Origin: an uncultured Eubacteriales bacterium
Lineage (GTDB): Bacteria; Bacillota; Clostridia; Christensenellales; UBA1242
Direction of reading: 5' to 3'
Assembly: GCA_949077035.1 (NCBI GenBank)
Contig: CARUPR010000008.1
Location: 1 to 64,000, forward strand
Length of the DNA: 64,000 nucleotides
This document shows positions 43,130-51,466 of this stretch, in pieces. Made by a program: the position numbers and the translations under genes. The stretch's first letter is position 1. Every line of letters begins with the position of its first letter. Below the pieces are notes generated by a model. The model was not told the origin of the DNA, made no database searches, and worked only from the letters and a program-made list of their open reading frames with translations.

Positions 43130-43612
43130 ATGGCTGCTGAATATAACAGAAAATTAGCGGTGGAATACGCAAGAAAATGGGCGCTTAGTGCAAATCCAAA
43201 GTTCTATCATTTTGGTGGGATAGGTGGAGATTGCACCAATTTTATCTCTCAGTGTTTATTGGCTGGAGGGGGCGTGATGAATTATGACCCTATCAATGGC
43301 TGGTTTTACAACAGCGTTGCCAGTCGCTCGCCAAGTTGGACGGGTGTTGGTCAGCTTATGACCTTTCTTCTTAGAAATAGGCAGACTAAGGGACCTTATG
43401 GCAAAATTGTAAGCCTCAATGATATTGAAGAAGGTGATATAATTCAGCTTCGCCAAAATCCCACACATTTTAATCACAGCGTGATTGTGACAAAGATTTT
43501 GGGAAGAAAAATTTTTGTTTGCGCCCATACAAATGATGCAAAAGATAAACCTCTTGATGAATACTTTTTTTTAGAAGCAATGCCTATTCATATAATAGGA
43601 ATAAAAAATTGA
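43130..43612 (+). CDS. Amidase_6-type putative peptidase
   Basis: 160 residues. The Cys-His arrangement of the Amidase_6 (NlpC/P60-like) domain is visible: the catalytic Cys in GIGGDCTNFISQCLLAGG, the conserved NGWFYN and SPSWTGVGQL, and the His in FNHSVIVTKI. In larger proteins this domain cleaves peptidoglycan or spore peptides; here it stands alone without a signal peptide. No ribosome site is seen before the ATG, and the upstream TATATC could be a -10 box close enough for a leaderless message. Confidence 0.8.
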   Translation: MAAEYNRKLAVEYARKWALSANPKFYHFGGIGGDCTNFISQCLLAGGGVMNYDPINGWFYNSVASRSPSWTGVGQLMTFLLRNRQTKGPYGKIVSLNDIEEGDIIQLRQNPTHFNHSVIVTKILGRKIFVCAHTNDAKDKPLDEYFFLEAMPIHIIGIKN

Positions 43613-43641
43613 TTGACAAACAAAAGATTTTATGATAAAAT
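43613..43641 (+). promoter_or_regulatory. Promoter of the small membrane protein gene
   Basis: TTGACA at 43613-43618 and TAAAAT at 43636-43641, 17 bp apart; it begins at the stop codon of the previous gene. Confidence 0.7.
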
Positions 43642-43670
43642 ATATTATATAAATTAAAGAGGAGAAGATT

Positions 43671-43904
43671 ATGAAAGATATCATTGTTGCTATGGAAAAA
43701 TTGCCTCTTTGGGCAAAAGTTGTTCTTGCACTTCCAATGCTTGATATTATCTGGGTGGTTTACAGAATTATTAGGTCACTTGATAAGAAAAGTTATTTTG
43801 GTGTCATCCTTGCAGTTATCTTGATTATTATTGGAATACCTTTCTTATGGCTTATTGACATAATTTGTATTCTTTTAAATGGTCATGTTTTCTGGATTGA
43901 TTAA
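43671..43904 (+). CDS. Small two-helix membrane protein
   Basis: 77 residues. Two hydrophobic segments, roughly residues 14-32 (WAKVVLALPMLDIIWVVYRI) and 42-68 (FGVILAVILIIIGIPFLWL), separated by a basic loop (RSLDKKSYF). GGAG precedes the ATG, with its own promoter and terminator. Function unknown. Confidence 0.7.
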   Translation: MKDIIVAMEKLPLWAKVVLALPMLDIIWVVYRIIRSLDKKSYFGVILAVILIIIGIPFLWLIDIICILLNGHVFWID

Positions 43905-43918
43905 TTTAAGTGACATAA

Positions 43919-43949
43919 AAAAAGGCTTAATATATTTAAGTCTTTTTTT
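43919..43949 (+). terminator. Terminator of the small membrane protein gene
   Basis: AGGCTTAA and TTTAAGTCT stem (one G-T pair), eight T's after it. Confidence 0.7.
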
Positions 43950-44085
43950 TAATTTATATTTCAATCTTTTTCTAATTTATTATTTCAATCTTTTTGTTGT
44001 TTTATAAATTTCAACCTTCGTTTTTTAATTTCTCATTTTTTTAATTTCAATTTTTATTTTTATTTTTTATTATTTGCTATTCTTA

Positions 44086-44754
44086 TTAATAAGAGAAGTT
44101 TGAGGTTGTGCCAATGTTTATCGTTTTAAAGTCATTTTCATTCACTTCAACCAGTGATATGATATAACCGAATGTATTTGCCTGATAGCCGCCATAAATT
44201 TTTTGATAAATTTCAAGATAATATCTGTCGAGAGCGATGTTATAATAGGGCATAATTGAATTGACACTGCTTATATAAAGCTGACAATCTTCCTTGTTTT
44301 GGCAGCCTGAGTTTGAGCTATCTAAGAATATCCGCTTGCCTTCATAATCAATTTCAATAATATCATTTTCGATATATGAGGCTTTGATAGAGGGGTTAAA
44401 ATCTTCGCTATTGAATATTGAAAGAGCTTTTTCGCCTTTAAAGGAAAAGATTTGATAAAAGCTGTATCCTCCGCTTCCTCCACTTTCTACACTATAAAGG
44501 ATTTGTTCAAGTCCATTATCGGCAAAGTTTGCAATGAAAATTTGTGGATTATAACCTATATTGACTGCAGGCTCGACAATTATTTCATTTTCTTCGCCCT
44601 TGACTTTTATCTCAATATTTTCACGATAAAGTTTGCCCTCACTGCAAAGGCTGACATGATTAAATTTATCACTTTCGATAAGCCTGCCTACTTTATATTC
44701 GCAAAGAGGCGATGAAAGGGAAAGGCAGGCTAAAATTACTGGTAAAATTTTCAT
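44086..44754 (-). CDS. Secreted hypothetical protein
   Basis: 222 residues. It begins with a signal peptide-like stretch (MKILPVILACLSLSSPLC); the Cys at 18 could be a weak lipobox. The mature part is beta-rich with IFIANFADNGLEQILYSVES and GGSGGYSFYQIFSFKGEK, a pattern like VCBS/FG-GAP-type proteins in which a calcium-binding loop is followed by strands. A CQNKEDC pair may form a disulfide, supporting an outside location. Stands alone on the minus strand. Not firmly recognised. Confidence 0.6.
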   Translation of the reverse strand: MKILPVILACLSLSSPLCEYKVGRLIESDKFNHVSLCSEGKLYRENIEIKVKGEENEIIVEPAVNIGYNPQIFIANFADNGLEQILYSVESGGSGGYSFYQIFSFKGEKALSIFNSEDFNPSIKASYIENDIIEIDYEGKRIFLDSSNSGCQNKEDCQLYISSVNSIMPYYNIALDRYYLEIYQKIYGGYQANTFGYIISLVEVNENDFKTINIGTTSNFSY

Positions 44755-44920
44755 ATAATTATTATGGGTATAAAAAATGAAAATATGTATATTGAAATAA
44801 ATCTATTTTTAAGTTTTATTTAATTTTATTTGTTTTATTTATTTTTGTTTTGCAAATAATAGATATTATGATAATATATATTTATCATTTAATAGCCTAC
44901 TTGAATTGATTGAGGTGATT

Positions 44921-45490
44921 ATGATTGAGATTAAAGATAAAAAAGATAGTATTGTTAAGATGAAGGAAATGAGATTAAACTATTTTCCTCTTGATGTCTT
45001 TCAGGTTTCTGATGAAAACGGGATTGAAAATTTTATTAATACCTTTCCGGCAGATGAATATGTGCTCAGAAGTGCAAATAAGGCAAAGGGAGATTTCTTT
45101 TTTGTAAAAACTTTTGAGCAGGTAAAAGAGAAATTAAAGTTTTTTGAAGATGATGTGACAATAAGTGTTTCTTACAATCCTTATAAAGAGGACATTGTTT
45201 TGGTTGGTGATATTATTGTTCATAAAGATTTTTATTCGCAAACTGTTGATATTACCGCAAGAGATGATATTGAAGCGACTCACAGAAATATTTATGAAAA
45301 TCCAAAATATAATCTTCACACTTCCATTGAAGATGATAAATTATGGAAGATTCCGGGTATATCAAAGATTATGAGATATATTACTGATAATGAACTTTAT
45401 AATGTCATAATTGAGTTTTCTGTTTATGATTGCAAGATTGGCGTCAACAAAGATAATGTTGTGATAAGCGAGCTGAGAACGGGGTATTGA
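44921..45490 (+). CDS. Hypothetical protein
   Basis: 189 residues from the ATG with GAGGTG upstream (a TTG at 44906 is in frame but lacks a site). Mixed alpha/beta with FPLDVFQVSDENGIENFINT, FFFVKTFEQVKEKLKFF and a final VIIEFSVYDCKIGVNKDNV. No membrane segment or signal. It ends TGA TAA. Not recognised. Confidence 0.65.
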   Translation: MIEIKDKKDSIVKMKEMRLNYFPLDVFQVSDENGIENFINTFPADEYVLRSANKAKGDFFFVKTFEQVKEKLKFFEDDVTISVSYNPYKEDIVLVGDIIVHKDFYSQTVDITARDDIEATHRNIYENPKYNLHTSIEDDKLWKIPGISKIMRYITDNELYNVIIEFSVYDCKIGVNKDNVVISELRTGY

Positions 45491-45545
45491 TAAAGTTTGA
45501 AAAAACTTAAGAGAATTTTATAAATCATTGAATATTCAGTTTTAC

Positions 45546-45574
45546 TTGACTTAATATCATATTTTTTATAAAAT
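45546..45574 (+). promoter_or_regulatory. Promoter of the acidic zinc-ribbon gene
   Basis: TTGACT at 45546-45551 and TAAAAT at 45569-45574, 17 bp apart. Confidence 0.65.
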
Positions 45575-45597
45575 AGTTGAAAAGGAGGATGTTTGAC

Positions 45598-46134
45598 ATG
45601 GATGAAGATTATGACGATTATGATGACGATGGTGGCTTCAATGACGATGACCAAGATGATAGTTTTAATGATGAAGACAATTCAGCCAGTGAAGATAATG
45701 AGCATCCTTATGGCAGTGACCCAGAAGATGAAAATGAAGACAAGGGAGACTCTGCTGGCAATGATGAGGAAAAATCTGGCATAAAAGGGATGATTGCCGG
45801 TTTAAGAAAAAAACCAAATTTAAAGAAAATGAAAGCAGTTGCTTCTGCAAATGATTTTGGGCCTCACATTCCTGCCTTTCCTTGCCCTGGTTGTAAACAA
45901 GCAAGCCTTTTTTCTGACAAGATTATCCCAACAGGCGTAAGGGCGACAGTATCAATTGCAAAAGCCTGTATTGGGGTTTTCTCTGCCGAAAAAGATTTAA
46001 ATATTTTGCGCTTTGTTTGCTTAAATAGTAAGTGCAAACATTTCTGGCCAAGGACTGGTGACAAGTTTATGATGAATGTGGCAAATCCTGGAAAACTTGT
46101 TTTGAAAAAAAATCCATTTCATGTAAATAAATAG
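45598..46134 (+). CDS. Acidic-tail zinc-ribbon protein
   Basis: 178 residues from the ATG nine bases after AAAGGAGG. Residues 1-60 are almost entirely Asp, Glu, Ser, Asn and Gly and must be disordered. A short basic stretch follows (LRKKPNLKKMKAV), then a probable zinc ribbon built from CPGC and CLNSKC around residues 98 and 147, with a hydrophobic helix between (SIAKACIGVFSAEKDL). The acidic/basic layout suggests nucleic-acid or protein binding; no family is assigned. Confidence 0.65.
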   Translation: MDEDYDDYDDDGGFNDDDQDDSFNDEDNSASEDNEHPYGSDPEDENEDKGDSAGNDEEKSGIKGMIAGLRKKPNLKKMKAVASANDFGPHIPAFPCPGCKQASLFSDKIIPTGVRATVSIAKACIGVFSAEKDLNILRFVCLNSKCKHFWPRTGDKFMMNVANPGKLVLKKNPFHVNK

Positions 46135-46166
46135 TTTTTTTATAAAATACTGCAAAATTTGAAAAA

Positions 46167-46194
46167 AAAGACGCATAAAAATTGTGTCTTTTTT
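46167..46194 (+). terminator. Terminator
   Basis: GACGCA and TGTGTC pair with one G-T, flanked by A and T runs. The remaining 46195-46368 has no gene. Confidence 0.65.
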
Positions 46195-46368
46195 ATTTTT
46201 TAGTTATTTTTATTTTACAATCGCTTAAGCACCTTAAAATAGGGCGAAAGAGAGGTTTTTTATCTTTAATTTTATTTATTTTTCTGTTGCTTAATATTTA
46301 TATCGTGTTTTAACCCTATTTTATTGACAAATTTGATTAAATTTCTTATATTTTTTATATACAAATAA

Positions 46369-46397
46369 TTGCAATTTGATTTTGTATGTGATAAAAT
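46369..46397 (+). promoter_or_regulatory. Promoter of the glycosyltransferase operon
   Basis: TTGCAA at 46369-46374 and TAAAAT at 46392-46397, 17 bp apart. Confidence 0.6.
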
Positions 46398-46454
46398 ATT
46401 TCCGTTCATAGATGGCTAATTTAATAATTAGTTTAATTTAAAAAAAGGATTTTT

Positions 46455-47744
46455 ATGAAAAAAAAGGTTTTGATTTTTACAGTTACTGCTGGCAATGCTC
46501 ATAATGCTTGTGCTTGCGGTATGGAAAAGAAACTGTTAAGTATAGATGATGAAGTTGAGGTTAAAGTAGTTGACCTTTTGCATAGCTATTCAAACTGGCT
46601 GTATGCTTGGTTGGCAGATGGCGGTTATAACTGGGCGGTGAGTAGGGCAACATGGTCTTATGATAGATTTTATAATATGTATAAGAGGATTAAGCCTATT
46701 CATAGATATACCTGTGCTGCACAGGGGACATCACTTTCCACTGTTGATGGGGTTATGAAAGAGATTTTAGAGTTTGAACCTGATGTAATATATTGCACAC
46801 ATTTTTATCCGGCTATTGCGATTACAGACTTAAGGCTTGTCTATGATTTGCCTTGTAAGGTGATTGTTTCCAATCTTGACTATGTCAATTCTCCTTTCTG
46901 GGAGGCTGCGATTGGTGTTGATTATTTTGCTATTCCAAATGAAGACTTTATTGAGGAGTGTGTTGAAGAAGGGTTTTCTGTCCAACAACTTCTCCCAATG
47001 GGGCTGCCTGTTGATGAACATTCGCTTGAACTGGTTGAAAAAATCGATGCAAGAAGACAGCTTGGGCTTGATGAAAGCCTTCCAACAATCATGGTTATGT
47101 TTGGTGGTGGAAGTTGGAGCGGCGGCTTTAAAATCTTTAATGATTTGATTAAGGTTGTGGGAAAGCGACGCGTGCAAATCATTATGATAAATGGTCACGA
47201 TAAAAAAAGTTTTAAGAAAATTGAAAAAATGAACTTTGAAGACAATATCAAAGTTGTCAATGTTGGCTTCACCGATAAAATATTTTTATATATGTCCGCC
47301 TCAGATTTTATTTTAAACAAATGCGGTGGCGCTTCGATAACTGAAGCTCTTAATAAAGGTCTGCCAATGCTTGTGACAACAAAGATTCCGGCACAAGAAA
47401 AATATAATTTGAAGTATATTCAAGAAAAAGGCGTTTCACTTGCCTTTCATAATAAGAAAGAACTAGAAAAGCATATTGTAACATTGCTTGACGATAAAGA
47501 TAAGCTGAATGACATGGTTGAAAAGACTAAAGAATTTAGAAAAAATGCGATTGGCGATTTATCAAGATTTATTTTGTCACAACCAAAAGCTGATTATACA
47601 GAGCTTAAAAATTGCAATATAGACCTTTCTAAGATAAAAAAGATTGTCAGAAAATATGTCAGATTTGCCAATAAAAAAGAACTTAAAAAAGCAAAGAAAA
47701 CAAAGCAAATGAAAAAAATGGAAAAATTGGGAGAGATAAAATGA
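46455..47744 (+). CDS. Diacylglycerol glucosyltransferase-like glycosyltransferase (MGDG synthase family)
   Basis: 429 residues. The N-terminal half fits the MGDG_synth domain (FTVTAGNAHNACACGMEKKL, TCAAQGTSLSTVDGV, DVIYCTHFYPAIAI) and the C-terminal half a glycosyltransferase 28-type sugar-nucleotide domain (MVMFGGGSWSGGF, then LNKCGGASITEALNKGLPML). Related enzymes make glucosyl-diacylglycerol, the anchor of lipoteichoic acid, at the inner membrane face. The last 40 residues are strongly basic and may bind acidic lipids. It overlaps the DegV gene by 4 bp. Confidence 0.85.
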   Translation: MKKKVLIFTVTAGNAHNACACGMEKKLLSIDDEVEVKVVDLLHSYSNWLYAWLADGGYNWAVSRATWSYDRFYNMYKRIKPIHRYTCAAQGTSLSTVDGVMKEILEFEPDVIYCTHFYPAIAITDLRLVYDLPCKVIVSNLDYVNSPFWEAAIGVDYFAIPNEDFIEECVEEGFSVQQLLPMGLPVDEHSLELVEKIDARRQLGLDESLPTIMVMFGGGSWSGGFKIFNDLIKVVGKRRVQIIMINGHDKKSFKKIEKMNFEDNIKVVNVGFTDKIFLYMSASDFILNKCGGASITEALNKGLPMLVTTKIPAQEKYNLKYIQEKGVSLAFHNKKELEKHIVTLLDDKDKLNDMVEKTKEFRKNAIGDLSRFILSQPKADYTELKNCNIDLSKIKKIVRKYVRFANKKELKKAKKTKQMKKMEKLGEIK

Positions 47745-48610
47745 AGATAGCGGTAGTTACAGATAGTAATTCAGGTATTTCACAAAAAGAAGCAAAAGAG
47801 ATTGGGAATTTAAGGGTTTTGCCTATGCCATTTGCAATTGATGGTGAAGAATTTTTTGAAGATATCAATCTTTCGCAACAAGAGTTTTATGTTAAGCTGC
47901 TTGATGAAGAGGCAAATATCTCTACATCTCAACCTGCAATAGGAATGATAACAATATTATGGGAAGAACTTTTGACAGAGTATGATGAAATAATCCACAT
48001 CCCAATGTCAAGCGGGCTTAGTATGTCCTGCGAAACTGCAACTAATTTTGCAAAAGAGTATAATGGCAGAGTTCACGTGATAAACAATAGGCGTATTTCT
48101 GTCACACAAAAGCAATCGGTTTATGATGCATTAAAACTTGCTAAAGAGGGCAGAAGTGGATGTGAAATAGCAGAAATTCTGCACAAAACTTCAATGGATG
48201 CCAGCATTTATATTATGGTAAGCACCCTTAAATATCTTAAAAAGGGCGGAAGAGTTACGCCAGCCGCTGCTGCAATTGGCACTCTTTTGAAGATAAAGCC
48301 AGTCTTGCAGATTCAGGGTGGCAAACTTGACCAATTTGCAAAGGTTATGAATGAAAAGGTGGCACGTCAAAAGATGATTGAGGCAGTCAAAAATGATTTA
48401 AATAATCGTTTTAAAACTCTTTACAATAATGGCGAGATGAAATTGGCTGTCGCATATACAAATTGTGAAGATAAGGCAAAATCATTCATGGAAGAGATAA
48501 AATTGCAAATCCCTGATGTTGAAATCATAGCTGTTGACCCACTTTCACTCAGTGTTTCTTGTCATATAGGAAGCGGCGCATTGGCAATTGCTTGTGTGAG
48601 AGCTTTATAA
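47741..48610 (+). CDS. DegV family fatty-acid-binding protein
   Basis: 289 residues with the DegV signatures: VVTDSNSGISQKEAKEIG, TSQPAIGMI, IPMSSGLSMSCETA, STLKYLKKGGRVTPAAAAIG and KPVLQIQGG, and a last HIGSGALAIACV. In related bacteria such proteins carry fatty acids to the fatty-acid kinase FakA. Coupling to the glycolipid glycosyltransferase and to a dehydrogenase gene points to lipid metabolism. Confidence 0.92.
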   Translation: MKIAVVTDSNSGISQKEAKEIGNLRVLPMPFAIDGEEFFEDINLSQQEFYVKLLDEEANISTSQPAIGMITILWEELLTEYDEIIHIPMSSGLSMSCETATNFAKEYNGRVHVINNRRISVTQKQSVYDALKLAKEGRSGCEIAEILHKTSMDASIYIMVSTLKYLKKGGRVTPAAAAIGTLLKIKPVLQIQGGKLDQFAKVMNEKVARQKMIEAVKNDLNNRFKTLYNNGEMKLAVAYTNCEDKAKSFMEEIKLQIPDVEIIAVDPLSLSVSCHIGSGALAIACVRAL

Positions 48611-48646
48611 TAATAATTTTAAGAAAAATAGGATAAAGAGGTTAAG

Positions 48647-49468
48647 GTGAACAAACTTAAAGGAAAAATTGCGATAATAACTGGTGCAAGTCGAGGGATT
48701 GGCTTGTCAATAGCACAAGTTTTACATAATGAAGGTGTAAAAGTTTATGATATTTCAAAATCTTTAACACATCATGACTTTATTGCAAAAGGTTTTCAGG
48801 CAGATATAAATGACTATCAAAAGGTGAAGGAAATTTTTGAAGAGATATTTGCTATTGAAGGCAAAATTGACATATTTGTCAATAATGCGGGTTTTGGAAT
48901 TGCAGGAGCGATTGAATATGCAAATCCAGAAAATATATACAAACAAATTGATACCAATCTTGCAGCATATATTGTGCTATCTTCTATTGCAATAAAATAT
49001 CTGAAAAAGTCTGGCGGAAATATCATCAATATTTCTTCTGTTGGTGGAATAATTCCGCTTCCTTATCAAGCCACTTACAGTGCAACAAAGGCAGGAATTG
49101 AAATTTTTTCAAGGGCGCTTGCAAATGAAGTTAAACAATATAAAATTCATGTTACTGCAATTTTGCCGGGTGATACAAAGACAGGTTTTACAGCTTCGCG
49201 TGTAATTGACAATGAAGTTGAAGATAAAACTCAGCAAGAAAGTATAAGACTTTCTATTGCCAAGGTAGAAAAAGACGAGCAAAAGGGGATGAGCCCTGAA
49301 AGTGTTGCAAAAGTTGTGAAAAAAGTTTTGAAAAAGAAACATCCACCTCTCAGAGCGACAGTTGGATTTGCCTATAAATTGGTTGCTGTTTTGCCAAGAT
49401 TGCTTACACTTAAAACTATCAATTTTATAGTAAGAAAAATGTATTGCAAAAACAAAAAAACAAAATAA
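48647..49468 (+). CDS. Short-chain dehydrogenase/reductase
   Basis: 273 residues. Rossmann nucleotide motif ITGASRGIGLSIA, NNAGFGIAGA, the catalytic Ser in ISSVGGIIPL and the Tyr-Lys pair in YQATYSATKAG, then LPGDTKT. The C-terminal extension (KLVAVLPRLLTLKTINFIV) is hydrophobic and may touch the membrane, as in SDRs acting on lipids. GTG start with AAAGAGG upstream. Substrate unknown; the operon suggests a lipid. Confidence 0.9.
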   Translation: MNKLKGKIAIITGASRGIGLSIAQVLHNEGVKVYDISKSLTHHDFIAKGFQADINDYQKVKEIFEEIFAIEGKIDIFVNNAGFGIAGAIEYANPENIYKQIDTNLAAYIVLSSIAIKYLKKSGGNIINISSVGGIIPLPYQATYSATKAGIEIFSRALANEVKQYKIHVTAILPGDTKTGFTASRVIDNEVEDKTQQESIRLSIAKVEKDEQKGMSPESVAKVVKKVLKKKHPPLRATVGFAYKLVAVLPRLLTLKTINFIVRKMYCKNKKTK

Positions 49469-49574
49469 ATTTAAAGTCTTTAAAAAAATTATTTATATTA
49501 ATAGAATAAATAGGTAAAAGAAAAATGCATTTTAAAATAGTAAAAACTTTTTAAGAAGTTTTAAGGAGAAACAA

Positions 49575-50150
49575 ATGGAAGAAGAAAAAATTTTATACAA
49601 AAATTCTAGCAAAATGGATGATGAAGAAATCATAATTTTTCAAAATTATGCTTTAAAAAAGACACTTTTTATTTCATCAATAGTGTTTACTTTAATTTTT
49701 ATTGCGGTTGGAATTGGGACAAGCTTTTTTGATTTAACAATGGGGATTGTTTTTATTGTTTGCGGGCTACTCGGTGGATTTGTCCTTTTGCCATATTTAA
49801 TAAAAGAAAATGTTAAAAAGCAGAATAAGACTTCTCTTGGTGATAAAAGATATCTCAATACTTTTGAATTTTATGAAGATTATATTTTTGTTGAAAGTAA
49901 GGCATCAGCAAAAGATAAAAATGAATTTCAGCAGGTTGCAACGCAAAAGGTTTTATATAAAGATGTATTTAAGATTGTTGTGTATAGAGAATTTTTGTTT
50001 ATCTTTTTAAATGCTCGTCAAAGTTTGATTTTAAATTTTAAAGGAATGACTTTTGGCACAGCAGGTGAGATGATTGAATTTTTAAAAACCAAATCAATAA
50101 AGTTTGTGGATAAGTCAAACGAGAATACTCCTAAGCTTAGTGAGAAATAA
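49575..50150 (+). CDS. YcxB-like membrane protein
   Basis: 191 residues. Two adjacent membrane helices at about residues 34-80 (LFISSIVFTLIFIAVGIGTS and IVFIVCGLLGGFVLLPYLI), then a soluble beta domain (FEFYEDYIFVESKA, VLYKDVFKIVVYREFLFIFL) like the YcxB C-terminal domain. AAGGAG precedes the ATG. Role unknown. It has its own terminator. Confidence 0.7.
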   Translation: MEEEKILYKNSSKMDDEEIIIFQNYALKKTLFISSIVFTLIFIAVGIGTSFFDLTMGIVFIVCGLLGGFVLLPYLIKENVKKQNKTSLGDKRYLNTFEFYEDYIFVESKASAKDKNEFQQVATQKVLYKDVFKIVVYREFLFIFLNARQSLILNFKGMTFGTAGEMIEFLKTKSIKFVDKSNENTPKLSEK

Positions 50151-50167
50151 AATGTAATAAAAATATA

Positions 50168-50198
50168 AAAACTAGGTAAGTGATACCTAGTTTTTTTA
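50168..50198 (+). terminator. Terminator of the YcxB-like gene
   Basis: ACTAGGTA and TACCTAGT, 8-bp perfect stem, T-run after. A weaker stem with seven T's (GCGGA/TCCGC) follows at 50278-50299. Confidence 0.8.
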
Positions 50199-50322
50199 AG
50201 GAAGCAAAACAAAGCGAGTAATAGAAATTTTATTGGGTTTTCTTATGTATTTCAGTATAATTTTAAGTCAGATTATTGCGGACAATTTCCGCTTTTTTTG
50301 TCAGTTTGAAAGCTTTTGATAT

Positions 50323-50589
50323 TTAAGCTTTTGCATCATTAAGTGCTTTTTGATAAGCTTCAATGATGATATTTTTAAGTTCTAAACGAGTTTCGGTATT
50401 GATTGGGTGTGCAATGTCGATATGTTCGCCTTCAGCAGTTTTTTTGTTTGGCATAGAAATAAACAATCCATCTTTTCCTTCAATGACTTTAATGTCATGC
50501 ACAACAAAGCAACCATCGATTGTAATAGAAACAATACCTTTCAATTTTGTTTCGTCTTTTAATCTTACTCTAACATCTGTAATTTTCAC
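50323..50589 (-). CDS. spoVG: Septation/sporulation regulator SpoVG
   Basis: 88 residues. Small RNA/DNA-binding regulator: ITDVRVRLKDETKLKGIVSI, DGCFVVHDIKVIEGKDGLFI, SMPNKKTAEGEHIDIAHPIN are the conserved blocks. GTG start with AAGGAAGG nine bases upstream. It stands on the opposite strand to its neighbours. Together with spoIIE and cwlD it supports a spore-forming relative. Confidence 0.96.
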   Translation of the reverse strand: MKITDVRVRLKDETKLKGIVSITIDGCFVVHDIKVIEGKDGLFISMPNKKTAEGEHIDIAHPINTETRLELKNIIIEAYQKALNDAKA

Positions 50590-50740
50590 TTAAGTTTACC
50601 TTCCTTCTTTCTAATTTTGGTTTTTATGAACCTATTTGTATTTTACTATTTTTTTCTCTTATTTCCAAACAATTTACGCATTTTTTACGATATTTTTAAA
50701 TTTTTTTCAACAATTTCTTTTCTCTGTCATAAAAAAGGTT

Positions 50741-51466
50741 ATGATATACAATTATAATGGCAGTCATATTTATTTTAATTTTATTGACAGGGGCTCAAAG
50801 CGACCTGTGATTCTTTTGCATGGTTGGGGAAGAAGCGGTCAAGACTTTTGCGATGTGATTGAGCATATAAATGACAGGTCTATTCTCACTGTTGATTTTC
50901 CGCCTTTTGGTCAGAGTGATAAAGATATTGTTGGCTGGAACATATATACATATGCTGGTATGGTCATGTCATTATGTGACCATTTAAAAATTGATAGTGC
51001 TGATTTTATCGGCCATTCTTTTGGTGGCAGAATTGTGATAATTTTAGCTGCGGTCAAACGTTCACTTGTTCATTCGTGCATACTTGTTGATAGTGCCGGA
51101 ATGAAGCCTCGCCATTCTATAAAATATCGATATCGGCAGATTAAATTGAAATTGGCAAAAAAACTTAAACTTAATTATCATCCAAAAGGTTCTGCCGATT
51201 ATGAAGCATTGTCCCCCGAAATGAAAGGAACATTTAAAAGCATAGTAAACACACATCTTGAAGATTATGCAAAAAAAATGCCCATGAAAACCTTGCTCGT
51301 TTGGGGCGAAAACGATAATGAAACCCCTCTTTATATGGCTAAGAAATTGAATAAACTTATAAAAAATTCTAGTCTAAAAATTTTAAAGAATGGCGGACAT
51401 TTTTCATTTTTTGATTGCAAGCTTGAGTTTTTTATGGCTTTAGATGAATTTTTCGAGGAGGAATAA
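50741..51466 (+). CDS. Alpha/beta hydrolase
   Basis: 241 residues from the ATG giving MIYNYNGSHIYFNF; in-frame codons upstream belong to the AT-rich spacer. Oxyanion region ILLHGWGRSG, nucleophile elbow GHSFGGR, Asp in LLVWGENDNETP and His in KNGGHFSFFD make the catalytic triad. The lid region is basic (KIKLKLAKKLKL type). The stop adjoins the next ATG, so it heads the cell-wall operon. Substrate unknown. Confidence 0.85.
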   Translation: MIYNYNGSHIYFNFIDRGSKRPVILLHGWGRSGQDFCDVIEHINDRSILTVDFPPFGQSDKDIVGWNIYTYAGMVMSLCDHLKIDSADFIGHSFGGRIVIILAAVKRSLVHSCILVDSAGMKPRHSIKYRYRQIKLKLAKKLKLNYHPKGSADYEALSPEMKGTFKSIVNTHLEDYAKKMPMKTLLVWGENDNETPLYMAKKLNKLIKNSSLKILKNGGHFSFFDCKLEFFMALDEFFEEE